From contig CAVPYY010000006.1 in NCBI GenBank assembly GCA_963710135.1, forward strand, positions 930,001 through 994,000: a stretch of DNA of 64,000 bases. Direction: 5' to 3'. Of the stretch, positions 24,743 to 34,134 are shown piece after piece. Position 1 is the stretch's first letter; every line of letters begins with the position of its first letter. Source of the stretch: SG8-30 sp963710135. Its GTDB lineage: Bacteria; Pseudomonadota; Gammaproteobacteria; Steroidobacterales; Steroidobacteraceae. A program made the translations under genes and the position numbers. The notes beneath the pieces are model-generated. The model was not told the origin of the DNA. It ran no database searches and saw only the letters and a list, made by a program, of their open reading frames with translations.

Positions 24743-27676
24743 ATGGCCAATCGCAATGTTGCGCACGCAGTACGCGTCGCGCTGATCACCGCCGGCGCCG
24801 CCAGCGCCGGCCTGTACGGCGCCACGAGTGCCGCGCAGGAACAGCTGGAAGAAATCGTCGTCACCGGTTCGCGCATCGTCAGGCCCGACTTCGTGGCAGC
24901 GAGCCCGGTCGTGTCGCTGACAGCGGAGACCTTCAAGCAGAGCGGTGTCGTCAACGCCGAACAGCTGGTCAACACGCTGCCTCAGGTTGTCCCGTCCTTC
25001 TCGTCGGGCAACAACAATCCCGGTGGCGGCCAGTCGTACATCAACCTGCGTGGTCTCGGCAGCGTCCGTAACCTCGTGCTGATGGACGGCAAGCGCCTCG
25101 TTCCCGGCAACGAATCCGCCTTGGTCGACATCAACACGATTCCGACCTCGATGATCGAGCGCATCGACGTGGTTTCGGGCGGCGCCTCGGCTGTGTACGG
25201 TTCGGACGCCATCGCCGGCGCCACGAACTTCATCATGAAGAAGAACTTCAACGGCATCGAAGTCGACGGCCAGTACGGCATCTCCGAGGAAGGGGATTCC
25301 GACACCGGCGCGATCAACGTCACGATGGGCTCGGACCTGGCAGACGGCCGCGGCAACGTCGTTGCCTTCGCGTCCTTCAACAACCGCGAAGCGCTGTCCA
25401 AGGGCGATCGCGAGTTCTCGGCCCAGGCCGTCTCCGGCACCTCGTTCTTCCCGTCCGGCCACCTGCGCCGCGCATCGGGCAACCCTTGGACGCTGGCGGC
25501 ACAGAACGACGTGTTCACCAACCTGTACAACACGACCGCGCCGGCAACTCTGAGCAACATGGGCTTCAATGACGACGGCACTCTGTTTGCGGGCACCGGC
25601 CTCAACAACTTCCGCAGCGTCGACGGCGAGGGCCAGGACGGGTTGTTCTTTGCGCAGAACTTCCCCAACGGTCCGAACACCTACAGCTACAACTTCGAGC
25701 CCTGGAACAACCTGATCATCCCGCAGACGCGCTTCAGCGCCGGTGCGTTCGGCAACTTCGCCATCACCGACAAGGTCGAGGCGTACACGCGCATCCTGCT
25801 GACCAACTACAGTTCCTCGACGCAGCTCGCACCGAGCCCGGCGCCGACGGGTGCCAACAACAGCGTCGGCGGCGTGCCGGGTGAGTTCACGATCCCGGTC
25901 ACCAACCCGTTCGTACAGGCGAACCCGGGCGTTCTCGCGCTGGCCAATTCGCGTACGGGCGACAACGTGGCGCTGCTGGGCGCCGGACCGACCGAGGATC
26001 TGCTGTACCGCTACCGCTTCGTCTCCAACGGCCCTCGCAAGGAGACCTACGAGCGTGACGTGTACCAGTTCGTGATCGGCACCAAGGGCCAGATCACCGA
26101 CAACTGGTCATTCGACGTGTACGGTGGCCACGGCAAGTTCAACGAGCAGCTCGACCAGGACGGCAACGTCAGCGTGCCGAAGGTCGAGCAGTTGCTGGAT
26201 GCCGCGGACGGTGGTGTCAGCCTCTGCGCCGGCGGCTTCGATCCGTTCGGCTTCGGCGGGCTGTCCCCCGAGTGCGCGGATTTCGTCGGGGTCGCTGCCA
26301 AGAACTCGGCGCAGATCGAGCACAACATGGCTGAGGCCACGCTGTCGGGCGACCTGTTCAGCCTGCCGGCGGGCGCCGTGTCGGCGACCTTCGGTGCGTT
26401 CTGGCAGGAGATGACCTACCGCTCGCTGAAGGACGAGATCCTGCGCTCGGGTGACGTCTCCGGCTTCAATGCCGAGGACAACATCTCGGGTCGTGTGGCC
26501 AACTCCGACCTGTTCGTCGAGGCGTATGTGCCGCTGCTGAACGACATGACGGGCGTGCAGAGCCTCGGCCTGACCGTGGGCTACCGCTTCTCCGACAACA
26601 CCCCGTCGGGCAGCAACAGCTCCTACAAGGCCGAGCTGGACTGGTCCATCAACGATGACTGGCGTGTCCGCGGCGGCTACCAGCGTGCGGTGCGTGCGCC
26701 GAACATCGCCGAGCTGTTCTCGCCCCAGAACGAGGACAACCCGGAAGTGGATGATCCCTGCAATGTGGGCAGCATCCAGCGCACGGGTCCGGACGCGGCG
26801 CAGGTCGAGGCGCTCTGCATCGCGCAGGGCATCCCGGCCAACGTGCTGACGACCTACACCCAGTCGAACGCGCAGATCGATGCGCTGGCTGGTGGCAACC
26901 CCGACCTGTTCGAGGAAACCGCCGATACCTACACCCTGGGTGTCGTGTGGACCCCGACCTTCGTCGACCGGCTCAGCGTTTCGCTGGACTACTACGACAT
27001 CGAAGTGTCGGATGCGATCGACAACATCGACCCGTCGACGGTCGTGGCGCGCTGCTTCAACGCCGACGGCGCCAACCCGTCGTATGACCCGAACAACTTC
27101 TACTGCTCGTTGTTCGGCCGTTTCACCGCCACCAGCGAGATCGAGGATCTCGAAGAGACCCAGAACAACATCGGCGGGATCCGGACGTCCGGCATCGACC
27201 TGCAGATCGACTACGGGTTTGATATCGGCAACTTCGGCGATATCGGCATCAACTTCGTGTCGACCTACGTCAACAACTTCGAGCGCCAGGAGCTCCCGGG
27301 CGACATCTGGCTGGACTTCGTCGGGACGATTGGTGACAACGTCGGCGAGACCCTGCCTGACTACAAGATGTCGCTGACCACCGTGTGGAACTACGCGGCG
27401 TTCTCGACCGCGCTGCGTCTCCGTTACCTGCCCGCCATGGACCTCGAAGACAAGGTCATCTCGGGCAGCACGGATCCGGGCGTGGGTTCGGTTGTGTATG
27501 CGGACCTGTCCTCGCGCTGGCAGGTTAACGATGCGCTGAGCCTGCGGCTCGGCATCGAGAACCTGACCAATGAGGATCCGCAGCTTTTCTCGCCGGACGT
27601 CGATTCGGGCACTGACCCGTCGACCTACGACGTGATCGGCCGCCGCTACTTCTTCAGCGCGACGTACAAGTTCTAA
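24743..27676 (+). CDS. TonB-dependent outer-membrane receptor
   Basis: 977 residues. A signal peptide is followed by a short stretch and a TonB-box-like EQLEEIVVTGSRI. The plug domain comes next, with INLRGLGSVRNLVLMDGKRL and IERIDVVSGGASAVYGSDAI. A 22-strand barrel ends in the aromatic FFSATYKF. Such receptors import siderophores, vitamins, glycans or peptides with energy from TonB-ExbBD. The plug type matches the large proteobacterial class often used for organic nutrients rather than a named siderophore. There is an excellent ribosome-binding site (GAGGAGG). The gene is intact and followed by a strong terminator. Genes for Fe(II)-oxygenases follow. The substrate is not predictable. Confidence 0.95.
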   Translation: MANRNVAHAVRVALITAGAASAGLYGATSAAQEQLEEIVVTGSRIVRPDFVAASPVVSLTAETFKQSGVVNAEQLVNTLPQVVPSFSSGNNNPGGGQSYINLRGLGSVRNLVLMDGKRLVPGNESALVDINTIPTSMIERIDVVSGGASAVYGSDAIAGATNFIMKKNFNGIEVDGQYGISEEGDSDTGAINVTMGSDLADGRGNVVAFASFNNREALSKGDREFSAQAVSGTSFFPSGHLRRASGNPWTLAAQNDVFTNLYNTTAPATLSNMGFNDDGTLFAGTGLNNFRSVDGEGQDGLFFAQNFPNGPNTYSYNFEPWNNLIIPQTRFSAGAFGNFAITDKVEAYTRILLTNYSSSTQLAPSPAPTGANNSVGGVPGEFTIPVTNPFVQANPGVLALANSRTGDNVALLGAGPTEDLLYRYRFVSNGPRKETYERDVYQFVIGTKGQITDNWSFDVYGGHGKFNEQLDQDGNVSVPKVEQLLDAADGGVSLCAGGFDPFGFGGLSPECADFVGVAAKNSAQIEHNMAEATLSGDLFSLPAGAVSATFGAFWQEMTYRSLKDEILRSGDVSGFNAEDNISGRVANSDLFVEAYVPLLNDMTGVQSLGLTVGYRFSDNTPSGSNSSYKAELDWSINDDWRVRGGYQRAVRAPNIAELFSPQNEDNPEVDDPCNVGSIQRTGPDAAQVEALCIAQGIPANVLTTYTQSNAQIDALAGGNPDLFEETADTYTLGVVWTPTFVDRLSVSLDYYDIEVSDAIDNIDPSTVVARCFNADGANPSYDPNNFYCSLFGRFTATSEIEDLEETQNNIGGIRTSGIDLQIDYGFDIGNFGDIGINFVSTYVNNFERQELPGDIWLDFVGTIGDNVGETLPDYKMSLTTVWNYAAFSTALRLRYLPAMDLEDKVISGSTDPGVGSVVYADLSSRWQVNDALSLRLGIENLTNEDPQLFSPDVDSGTDPSTYDVIGRRYFFSATYKF

Positions 27677-27701
27677 AGTTCGTTTCGGATAGATGCTACT
27701 C

Positions 27702-27732
27702 GGGGCCGCTGCGCAAGCAGCGGCCCCCTTTT
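27702..27732 (+). terminator. rho-independent terminator after the TonB receptor
   Basis: GGGGCCGCTGC (27702-27712), loop GCAA, GCAGCGGCCCC (27717-27727), then CTTTT. A textbook intrinsic terminator. Confidence 0.92.
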
Positions 27733-27839
27733 ATTGGAGCGGGCGCAGCGCTCCGTTCGCCAACACGCATCTCCGCCGCAGGCGCAGTCGCGCTAGACTT
27801 CGGCTCGCGTCCATTCGCATCCTGCATCGGGAGCCGCCC

Positions 27840-28319
27840 ATGGCTGCATCGGGCCTCGTTTGTCTCGTACTGGCTGCCGGCGCCTCCGGCGCGGCCACTG
27901 AACCCTCGACCTGCGCGCTCGTCGACGACGCTGGCGCCCGCCTGGCCTGCTATGACGCGATCTTTCGGGCGCCTCGACCGGCCGTGGCAGAGACCTCGGC
28001 CGTCGCGACAAGCGAACAGGATGTCGCCGACCCGGCACAGGACTTCGGCCTGACGGCGGAGCAGCTTCGCAGCCGCAGTGCGGCGGGCCAGCCCCCCGAC
28101 CGGATCCGCACGGCGGTAAGCGGGATTGAGCAGTCGGCCAACGGGCGGCCCCTGATCACGCTGCAGAATGGCCAGCGCTGGCGGCAGCTGGAGGCAACCG
28201 ACCGGCCGATGTTCAAGACCGGCGAGCAGATCGAGATCCGCAGCGCATCGCTCGGCTCCTACCTCGCCGTCGTTCCCGGCTCCGGCCGACCCGCCGTCAG
28301 GGTTCGGCGCGTCGAGTGA
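27840..28319 (+). CDS. secreted hypothetical protein with CALVDDAGARLACYD motif
   Basis: 159 residues. The N-terminal hydrophobic segment ends near GAATEP. The next residues, CALVDDAGARLACYDAIF, form a cysteine-pair motif shared by several small secreted proteobacterial proteins. The C-terminal half is predicted beta-rich (ITLQNGQRWRQLEATDRPMF), resembling an SH3-like or OB-like strand set. GGGAG lies 8 bases before the ATG and a TAGACT box about 40 bases upstream. The stop overlaps the GTG start of the next gene. Function unknown. Confidence 0.65.
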   Translation: MAASGLVCLVLAAGASGAATEPSTCALVDDAGARLACYDAIFRAPRPAVAETSAVATSEQDVADPAQDFGLTAEQLRSRSAAGQPPDRIRTAVSGIEQSANGRPLITLQNGQRWRQLEATDRPMFKTGEQIEIRSASLGSYLAVVPGSGRPAVRVRRVE

Positions 28320-29065
28320 AGAACCGCCTGATCGTTGCCGGCAACATGACCGCCACACCGCCCATCGGCCTCAACCCCAATGTTCGAGCGAGCCTGGTCG
28401 CACGCGTGTTCGCGGCGAGTGGGCGCGTACACGTCGGCGGCCTGCTGACCGACGATGCGGCCGCCCGGCTCTATCGCTGCCTGGTGTCCGAGACGCCTTG
28501 GCAGCAGGTGTCGGGAGACGAACAGGGGCATCACGAGCTGCCAGCGGGCGGGGACAAGATGTCGGTGGAATTGCGCGAGTCCCGCCTCGCGGCAGCTGCG
28601 CGCGCCGCGGCTTCAGGGTTCGCCTATCGGTACAGGAACTTCCCGATGCTCGACCTGTATCAAGCCGGCGCCCACCGGGAACTGTACCTCATGCGGTTCC
28701 TGGAATTTCTCAACTCACCGCCGTTCCTCGGGTTTGCTCGCGAAGTAACCGGGTGTCCGCAGATCGCCTTCGCCGATGCCCAGGCGACCCTGTATGGGCC
28801 CGGCGATTTCCTGACGAATCACGATGACGAGGTGGAGGGCAAGCACCGTATCGCCGCCTACGTACTGAACCTCACGCCCCGGTGGCGCCCTGACTGGGGC
28901 GGGCTGCTGGCGTTCCCCGACCGGGCCGGACACCTGCACGAGGCTTTCGCCCCGGCTTTCAATGCGATGAATCTGCTGCGCGTACCGACACCGCATCTCG
29001 TCACGCAGGTCGCGAGCTTCGCCGCGGGCAGCCGCTACAGCATCACCGGCTGGCTGCGCGGCTAG
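28316..29065 (+). CDS. 2OG-Fe(II) dioxygenase, prolyl-4-hydroxylase-like
   Basis: 249 residues from a GTG that overlaps the preceding stop; an ATG at residue 11 is an alternative. The double-stranded beta-helix core is seen from about residue 155. Fe(II) ligands are HxD at His169/Asp171 (DFLTNHDDE) and His227 (RVPTPHLVTQV). Arg240 (AAGSRYSITGW) is placed to bind 2-oxoglutarate. The family hydroxylates protein residues or small molecules in the cytoplasm. It is the first of three unrelated-looking 2OG oxygenases within 7 kb. The target is unknown. Confidence 0.82.
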   Translation: MKNRLIVAGNMTATPPIGLNPNVRASLVARVFAASGRVHVGGLLTDDAAARLYRCLVSETPWQQVSGDEQGHHELPAGGDKMSVELRESRLAAAARAAASGFAYRYRNFPMLDLYQAGAHRELYLMRFLEFLNSPPFLGFAREVTGCPQIAFADAQATLYGPGDFLTNHDDEVEGKHRIAAYVLNLTPRWRPDWGGLLAFPDRAGHLHEAFAPAFNAMNLLRVPTPHLVTQVASFAAGSRYSITGWLRG

Positions 29066-29085
29066 CTCGCAGCGCGATGCGGCGG

Positions 29086-30543
29086 CTAACCTGCAGATCC
29101 CGGGTCTTCAGCGGACGGCGCCACCGGGTCGCCGGCTGAGTCTGATTCGCCTTCGTACCAGTACCCGGTCAGCCGATATCCCTGGACCGTTACGGTCTCG
29201 CCGCCGTCCAGTGCGGGGCGGAACACCGCCTGCGCGAGGGCACGGCGGAACTGACCAACCTGGCCTGGGGGTACGTCGGGGCTGAGCACTTCGACGTCGC
29301 TTACCGCTCCATCGGCCGTCACCGTCATGCTGAGCTCGATGGATCGGGGCTCGATGACGCCTTCCCAGCGCTCCTTGCCGCGGATCGCCGCGGATGGCTG
29401 GCGAAAGACCAGCGGGCTCGGCGACCTGAGGGCAGTCAGCCGGGCTTCATCCGACGAACCCTCGACCAGCTGCCACGCACGACGATAGTAGGCTTTGGCC
29501 GTCTCGTTCAGACGCGACGTCATGTACCAGTCTCCCAGCTCCATGAGCGTGGCGATCATCAGTTCGGCCGGCGGATCCTCGACCGACTCCAGGGCTGCGA
29601 GCGCGCGCCGCGCCGCCAGCTCCCCCTGGCGGTCCGGCCTCGCCGCCGTCGCCACTTCCGCCGTTATCCGCAGCGGCGTGGGTCGACCGGTCAGCGGATC
29701 GATCTGGTTCAGGTTCGTCTCCATGTCCTGCGGCGCGTACACGAACTGCAGCCGATGCGATCGCGCGATCCCCAGCAGCGCGTTGATGACCTGCGGGTCG
29801 AGGTCGGACTGACTTTCCGACGCTCCAGCTGCGACGATGGCAAGGTATTGTTCCCGCGCCATGTAGTAGTCGTCGTGCTGCTCGAACCACTGACCGAGGC
29901 GCTCGCGTGCCGCGAGAGTACGTGCATCGTTCGCCCCATTCTTTTGCAGCGACACCTGCACGACGTAACGTTGCGTCTGCTCCACCGCCTGGTCGTCGCC
30001 GAGGGCTTCGTAGGAGGCGATGAGGGGCTCCAGCATTGCCAGCTGCCCGACATTGAACAGGCCCTCGGCCCTGCGACTGATCGCGACGGCGCGTTTGAGT
30101 GCAGAGGCCGCCTCGGCATGACGTCCCTGTGAGGCATAGGTCCGGCCGAGGTAGGTGATGGGCTCGATCAGGCGACGTGAAGCGATGCCCACTTCCCCCT
30201 CCAGGGCCAGCAATGCTGCCACCAGGTTCTTCTCGGCACCGGCGAAGTCACCTGTACGCCATTGCGCGATACCCAGGTCGGTCAGCGCGCGCGCCAGCTG
30301 CTTCGGCGGAGCATCCTGCGCCAGGGCGTCGCGCAGCGCGGCCTCGGCGGCGATCACCGCATCGGCATCAGGGCTCCTCGCCGGCACAGCCAGCGGAGCC
30401 GCTTCGCGCTCGGCGGGGGGCTCGGCATCCGCCGCAGCGCACACCCCGGCCTGACACCACAGAATCATCAGCGCCCCGAATGGCAGGGCAATTGCGCCAC
30501 GGCAGCGCGAGAGTCGGGAATGCGCGTAGTCAACCGGAGTCAT
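29086..30543 (-). CDS. exported TPR protein with TonB-like C-terminal domain
   Basis: 485 residues. The start is ATG at 30543; the frame continues further upstream only as a shadow of the divergent gene. An N-terminal hydrophobic export segment (ALPFGALMILWCQAGVCAAA) is followed by several TPR helices (LTDLGIAQWRTGDFAGAEKN and later LGRTYASQGRHAEAASALKR). A C-terminal domain resembles the TonB C-terminal fold (IELSMTVTADGAVSDVEVLS and FRPALDGGETVTVQGYRLTG). This suggests a periplasmic scaffold. The gene is divergent from the TPR-oxygenase gene with only 22 bases between starts. It has no Shine-Dalgarno sequence; TATATC lies six bases before the ATG. Confidence 0.75.
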   Translation of the reverse strand: MTPVDYAHSRLSRCRGAIALPFGALMILWCQAGVCAAADAEPPAEREAAPLAVPARSPDADAVIAAEAALRDALAQDAPPKQLARALTDLGIAQWRTGDFAGAEKNLVAALLALEGEVGIASRRLIEPITYLGRTYASQGRHAEAASALKRAVAISRRAEGLFNVGQLAMLEPLIASYEALGDDQAVEQTQRYVVQVSLQKNGANDARTLAARERLGQWFEQHDDYYMAREQYLAIVAAGASESQSDLDPQVINALLGIARSHRLQFVYAPQDMETNLNQIDPLTGRPTPLRITAEVATAARPDRQGELAARRALAALESVEDPPAELMIATLMELGDWYMTSRLNETAKAYYRRAWQLVEGSSDEARLTALRSPSPLVFRQPSAAIRGKERWEGVIEPRSIELSMTVTADGAVSDVEVLSPDVPPGQVGQFRRALAQAVFRPALDGGETVTVQGYRLTGYWYEGESDSAGDPVAPSAEDPGSAG

Positions 30544-30565
30544 CGTTGAGATATACAATGAAGCC
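30544..30565. promoter_or_regulatory. overlapping divergent promoters, both leaderless
   Basis: The whole 22-base gap between two divergent ATGs holds a TACAAT for the plus strand (30554-30559) and a TATATC for the minus strand (30550-30555). Each ends six bases before its start codon. The two -10 boxes share two positions, so polymerase can occupy only one at a time. Neither gene has a ribosome-binding site here. Confidence 0.55.
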
Positions 30566-32368
30566 ATGAACGACGTCCAGCGACTACGCGTCGCCGCTTC
30601 TTCCTTCGCGCGCGGAGAACTGGGCGCCACGGAATCCGAGTGCCGTCGACTGCTGTCTGAATCGCCTGGAAATCCTGACGCCTTGCATCTGCTTGGCCTC
30701 GTGCTGCGACGGCAGGGCAAGCTCGCTGACGCGGAATCGTTCCTTCGAAGGAGCATTGAGGAAAGTCCGGACCGTGCGGAATTCCGCGTCAATCTGGGCA
30801 ACCTGCTGCGCGCCAGCCGCCGGTACCGTGACGCCGAGGCCGAGTACCGCGCGGCGCTCGGCCTCGACCCGGGCTCACGCGCCGCGAGGCTCGCCCTGGC
30901 GCGGACTCTCAATGACGGAGGTGCCGCGGCGGCTGCCGAACAGGAAGCCCGGCGCCTGTTGCGAGCCGATGAGCGCGACGCCGAAGCCTGGGTCGTGCTT
31001 GGAACAGCGCTGCGAGCGACGGCAGACTTCGTCGGAGCCGAGTCCGCTTATCGCCGTGCGGTGAGTCTGCGGCCTGACTATGCTGCAGCGCGGCACAACC
31101 TTGGGGCGCTGCTCGGACAGCTGCAGCGTGCGGAGGAATCGCTGGCGGAGCTGGAGCGCGCCGCGGCCTTGGGCGTTTCCAGTCATGAGCTGCATTTCAA
31201 CCGGGGCAGGGCCTTGATCGAAGTCGGGCGATTCGACGAAGCAGACCAGGCATTGACAGCCGCCGCAGCGCGGGCGCCCGCCGATCCGGACACACAGATC
31301 CTGCTTGCCAAGCTGCGTTTCATGCGCGGCGATCCCGATTTCGTCCGCTCGCTGCAGGCAGCCGCGCGCGACCACCCACCGTTGCGCAGCGTGCTGGCCG
31401 ACCTGCTGCGGCGCGCTGACCGGCACGAGGAAGCGCAAGACATCCTGCAGTCAATGCTGGCCAGCGATGGCTGGAACCCGGACACTGCCGCCGGGCTGGC
31501 TGTCGTCCTGCAGGAGCAGGGCCGCATTGCCGAGGCACTGAAGCACGCGCGAGCGGCCTTCGCTGCGAGACGAAGCGACAGCGCCAACGCCGAGGCGCTC
31601 ATCGTTCTTCTCATACAGAGCGGCCTGGCGTCCGAGGCATTGCCGCTGATCGAGGAGCAGCGGGCGCGGCAACCGCTGGACCAACGGTGGCTCGCGCACA
31701 GCGCCACCGCTGCGCGGCTGACCGGTGACCGCCGCTATGAGGAGCTTTACGACTACGCCCGGTTCGTGCGCGCGTACGATCTGCAAGCCCCGCCTGGCTA
31801 TCACTCGACTGACGAGTTCAACCAGGACCTGGTGAGACACCTGGCCCAGTTACACGGCCAGGGATTCAACACCCATCCACTGGACCAGAGCCTGCGCAGC
31901 GGCACACAGACGGCGCGCAGCCTTCTGGCGGATGCCGACCAACGTATTCAGGCATTCCTGAAGGCGCTGGAGGCCCCGCTCGCCGACTACCAGGCCGCCA
32001 TTGGCAGTGGAGCGGAGCATCCGCTCACGACACGAAACGCCAGCACGGCGCGTATCGTCGGCTGCTGGTCGGTCCGGCTGCACAGGGGCGGATTTCACGT
32101 GAACCACATCCACCCCGAGGGCTGGATCAGTTCGGCGTACTACGTTCAGGTCCCGCAGGAGGTCGAGGACACGAAAATGAAGAGCGGCTGGATCCAGTTC
32201 GGCGAGCCGCGCCTGCCGACGCCAGGCGCGGATCCCGCCCATTTCGTTCAGCCCAGAGCAGGCCGTCTGGTGCTGTTTCCGTCCTACATGTGGCACGGCA
32301 CGACACCGATTCGCGGCGACGAACCGCGCATGACTATCGCATTCGACGCCGTGCCGTCGCTCGAATAG
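30566..32368 (+). CDS. TPR protein with C-terminal 2OG-Fe(II) oxygenase domain
   Basis: 600 residues. About ten TPR-like helix pairs (PDALHLLGLVLRRQGKLADA and onwards) occupy residues 1 to about 380. The C-terminal 200 residues match the putative 2OG-Fe(II) oxygenase family often fused to TPRs. The metal region is NHIHPEGW (His514, His516), the distal ligand is His577 in MWHGTTP, and Arg588 (EPRMTIAFD) would bind 2-oxoglutarate. TPRs probably recruit a protein substrate. Members recur in marine and soil gammaproteobacteria near TonB receptors (recollection, not checked). Leaderless start geometry is noted at 30544-30565. Confidence 0.85.
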   Translation: MNDVQRLRVAASSFARGELGATESECRRLLSESPGNPDALHLLGLVLRRQGKLADAESFLRRSIEESPDRAEFRVNLGNLLRASRRYRDAEAEYRAALGLDPGSRAARLALARTLNDGGAAAAAEQEARRLLRADERDAEAWVVLGTALRATADFVGAESAYRRAVSLRPDYAAARHNLGALLGQLQRAEESLAELERAAALGVSSHELHFNRGRALIEVGRFDEADQALTAAAARAPADPDTQILLAKLRFMRGDPDFVRSLQAAARDHPPLRSVLADLLRRADRHEEAQDILQSMLASDGWNPDTAAGLAVVLQEQGRIAEALKHARAAFAARRSDSANAEALIVLLIQSGLASEALPLIEEQRARQPLDQRWLAHSATAARLTGDRRYEELYDYARFVRAYDLQAPPGYHSTDEFNQDLVRHLAQLHGQGFNTHPLDQSLRSGTQTARSLLADADQRIQAFLKALEAPLADYQAAIGSGAEHPLTTRNASTARIVGCWSVRLHRGGFHVNHIHPEGWISSAYYVQVPQEVEDTKMKSGWIQFGEPRLPTPGADPAHFVQPRAGRLVLFPSYMWHGTTPIRGDEPRMTIAFDAVPSLE

Positions 32369-32391
32369 CGAACAGGTCGGGTCTGATCCAG

Positions 32392-32820
32392 TCAGTTTCC
32401 GGACGGTGGCACGGAGCGCCGGAGCAGGTCGTCCATTCCATCGCGGTTCGTATCCTGCATCGTCGCGTACTGCTCCGGGGTCATGCAGCGCTTGACCTTG
32501 CGAACCCGGGTGCCAGTGGGATTCTCTACCACGCACCAGTAGGTGACACCGTTGCGGCTGGTCTGCTGCCATCCAGGAGGAGGCGTGGCTGGAGCCGCGG
32601 CCTTCTCAACGGCGTCGGTCTCGGCGGTCCCGGCCGCTGTCGTCGTGACGGATGCGTCCGTCCCCTCGGTGGTGTCGGCAGCATGGCTATCCGCGGCCGT
32701 TGCCTCGGCCGCCTGCGGCTCGGGTTGTGCGGACGGACCGTCCGCCGCGGAACCGGGAAGGGACGCGAGCGCGCCCAAGATTGCGATCAACGCCGTGCCG
32801 ATCCAGCCGACAATTCTCAT
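32392..32820 (-). CDS. small exported hypothetical protein
   Basis: 142 residues. A clear signal peptide (WIGTALIAILGALASLPGSA) is followed by a low-complexity Ala/Thr/Glu/Asp linker of about 60 residues and a conserved-looking C-terminal patch (TYWCVVENPTGTRVRKVKRC) with two cysteines. I do not recognise a family. A TAGAAT box lies about 50 bases upstream of the ATG on the minus strand. It is convergent with the TPR-oxygenase gene. Confidence 0.6.
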   Translation of the reverse strand: MRIVGWIGTALIAILGALASLPGSAADGPSAQPEPQAAEATAADSHAADTTEGTDASVTTTAAGTAETDAVEKAAAPATPPPGWQQTSRNGVTYWCVVENPTGTRVRKVKRCMTPEQYATMQDTNRDGMDDLLRRSVPPSGN

Positions 32821-32970
32821 AACCACCGTCCCTGGAGCAAAACCCCATGTATGTTGCGCGGAAATTCTAGCGGGCGGCCCAGCGGTGCGCCAGATCTTGC
32901 CGCGGCTGACTGAGCCGCGCCGGCGTGCGCCACTTCTAATCCTGCCCACCACGCCCGCGGCGATCACCGG

Positions 32971-32976
32971 TATCCT
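32971..32976 (+). promoter_or_regulatory. -10 element, leaderless arrangement
   Basis: TATCCT ends six bases before the ATG at 32983; the intervening CCCCGC has no Shine-Dalgarno character. Confidence 0.35.
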
Positions 32977-32982
32977 CCCCGC

Positions 32983-34044
32983 ATGAATGCACCGGACACA
33001 GCCTCGGCGCTATCCCGCGACCTGCCGCTGTCGCTGGCCGTCCACCCGCAGCGAGTCGACCTGTTGCGCGACCAGGTGCTGTTCGCCCGCCTTTCCCCGG
33101 CGGCATTCCTGGAGGCCAGCTTTCTGGATCAGCGAGTCCTCGGACGCGGGATCGAGACCGAATGGCTAGGGTGGGACGCGCTTGCCGAGCGCATGCCCCA
33201 CCCGCCCAACGGGCAGCAGGCGCACTACGTCTTTCATATCGGCCACTGTGGATCCACGCTCGTGTCGCGACTGCTTGCCGCGGTCGATGTCGTTCCACTG
33301 CGGGAGCCCTTGCCACTGCGGACTCTCGCGGAGGTGCGCGCCGATCTCGCGGCACCGGAGTGCCGCTGGAGCGCGGCCACCTACGAGTCCAGGCTGATGC
33401 TGATCAAGGCCCTGTTCGATCGCGGCCGCGGACCGCGGGCTGTCAAGGCCACCAGCTTCTGCAACGACCTCGCACCGGATCTGCTGGGTACGGACACGGA
33501 GCGGCGCGCCACCATCGTTTACACGCAACTGCGGCCCTACCTCGCCAACATTCTCGCGGGGCCGAACTCACGGCTCGATGTCGCGTCCATGGCGCCGATG
33601 CGCCTTAAGCGTCTGCGCACACGGATAGGCAGCGATATCGGCCGGCTGCACGACATGTCACCCGGCCAGGTGGCCGCGATGAGCTGGGCCGCGGAAACTG
33701 CATCACTGGCCGCGACTGTTGACGCCATTGATGGCGGCAGACTGAGGCTGCTCGACTTCGACCTGATGCTGCGCGATGTGCCGGCGGCGCTGCGTCCGCT
33801 GGTGGATCATGTCGTTCCGGGAGTGCCAGACGCGCTGATTGAGACCACGGCGACGGGCCCGATCCTGAGGACCTACTCCAAGGCCCCCGAACACGCCTAC
33901 GATTCGCGGCTACGGCAGGAGGTGCTGGCCCAAGGCGAGTGCCTCTTTGCGGACGAGATCCGCGCCGGCCTGACCTGGTCCGAGCATGCGGCCTCGAGAT
34001 CTGCAGCCATTGCCCGGGCGCTCGAGCTCTTCAACACGGGGTGA
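32983..34044 (+). CDS. P-loop sulfotransferase-like protein
   Basis: 353 residues. The motif HIGHCGSTLVSR at residues 85-96 resembles the 5'-phosphosulfate-binding loop of sulfotransferases (GxxxxGSTxLxR pattern). A downstream LLDFDLMLRDV segment and other hydrophobic strands fit an alpha/beta P-loop fold. True sulfotransferase activity (PAPS-dependent) is not proven by this motif alone. It sits between two 2OG-oxygenase genes and may modify the same substrate. No signal peptide is seen, so it should be cytoplasmic. Confidence 0.65.
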   Translation: MNAPDTASALSRDLPLSLAVHPQRVDLLRDQVLFARLSPAAFLEASFLDQRVLGRGIETEWLGWDALAERMPHPPNGQQAHYVFHIGHCGSTLVSRLLAAVDVVPLREPLPLRTLAEVRADLAAPECRWSAATYESRLMLIKALFDRGRGPRAVKATSFCNDLAPDLLGTDTERRATIVYTQLRPYLANILAGPNSRLDVASMAPMRLKRLRTRIGSDIGRLHDMSPGQVAAMSWAAETASLAATVDAIDGGRLRLLDFDLMLRDVPAALRPLVDHVVPGVPDALIETTATGPILRTYSKAPEHAYDSRLRQEVLAQGECLFADEIRAGLTWSEHAASRSAAIARALELFNTG

Positions 34045-34134
34045 GGCCATCCGTGCGTCTTGGCGTGACCGGTTGGCGAGTTGCTATATTCCTCCCATCA
34101 TCGCGCCCTGCCGGCGACTTGCGGAAGCCCGACC

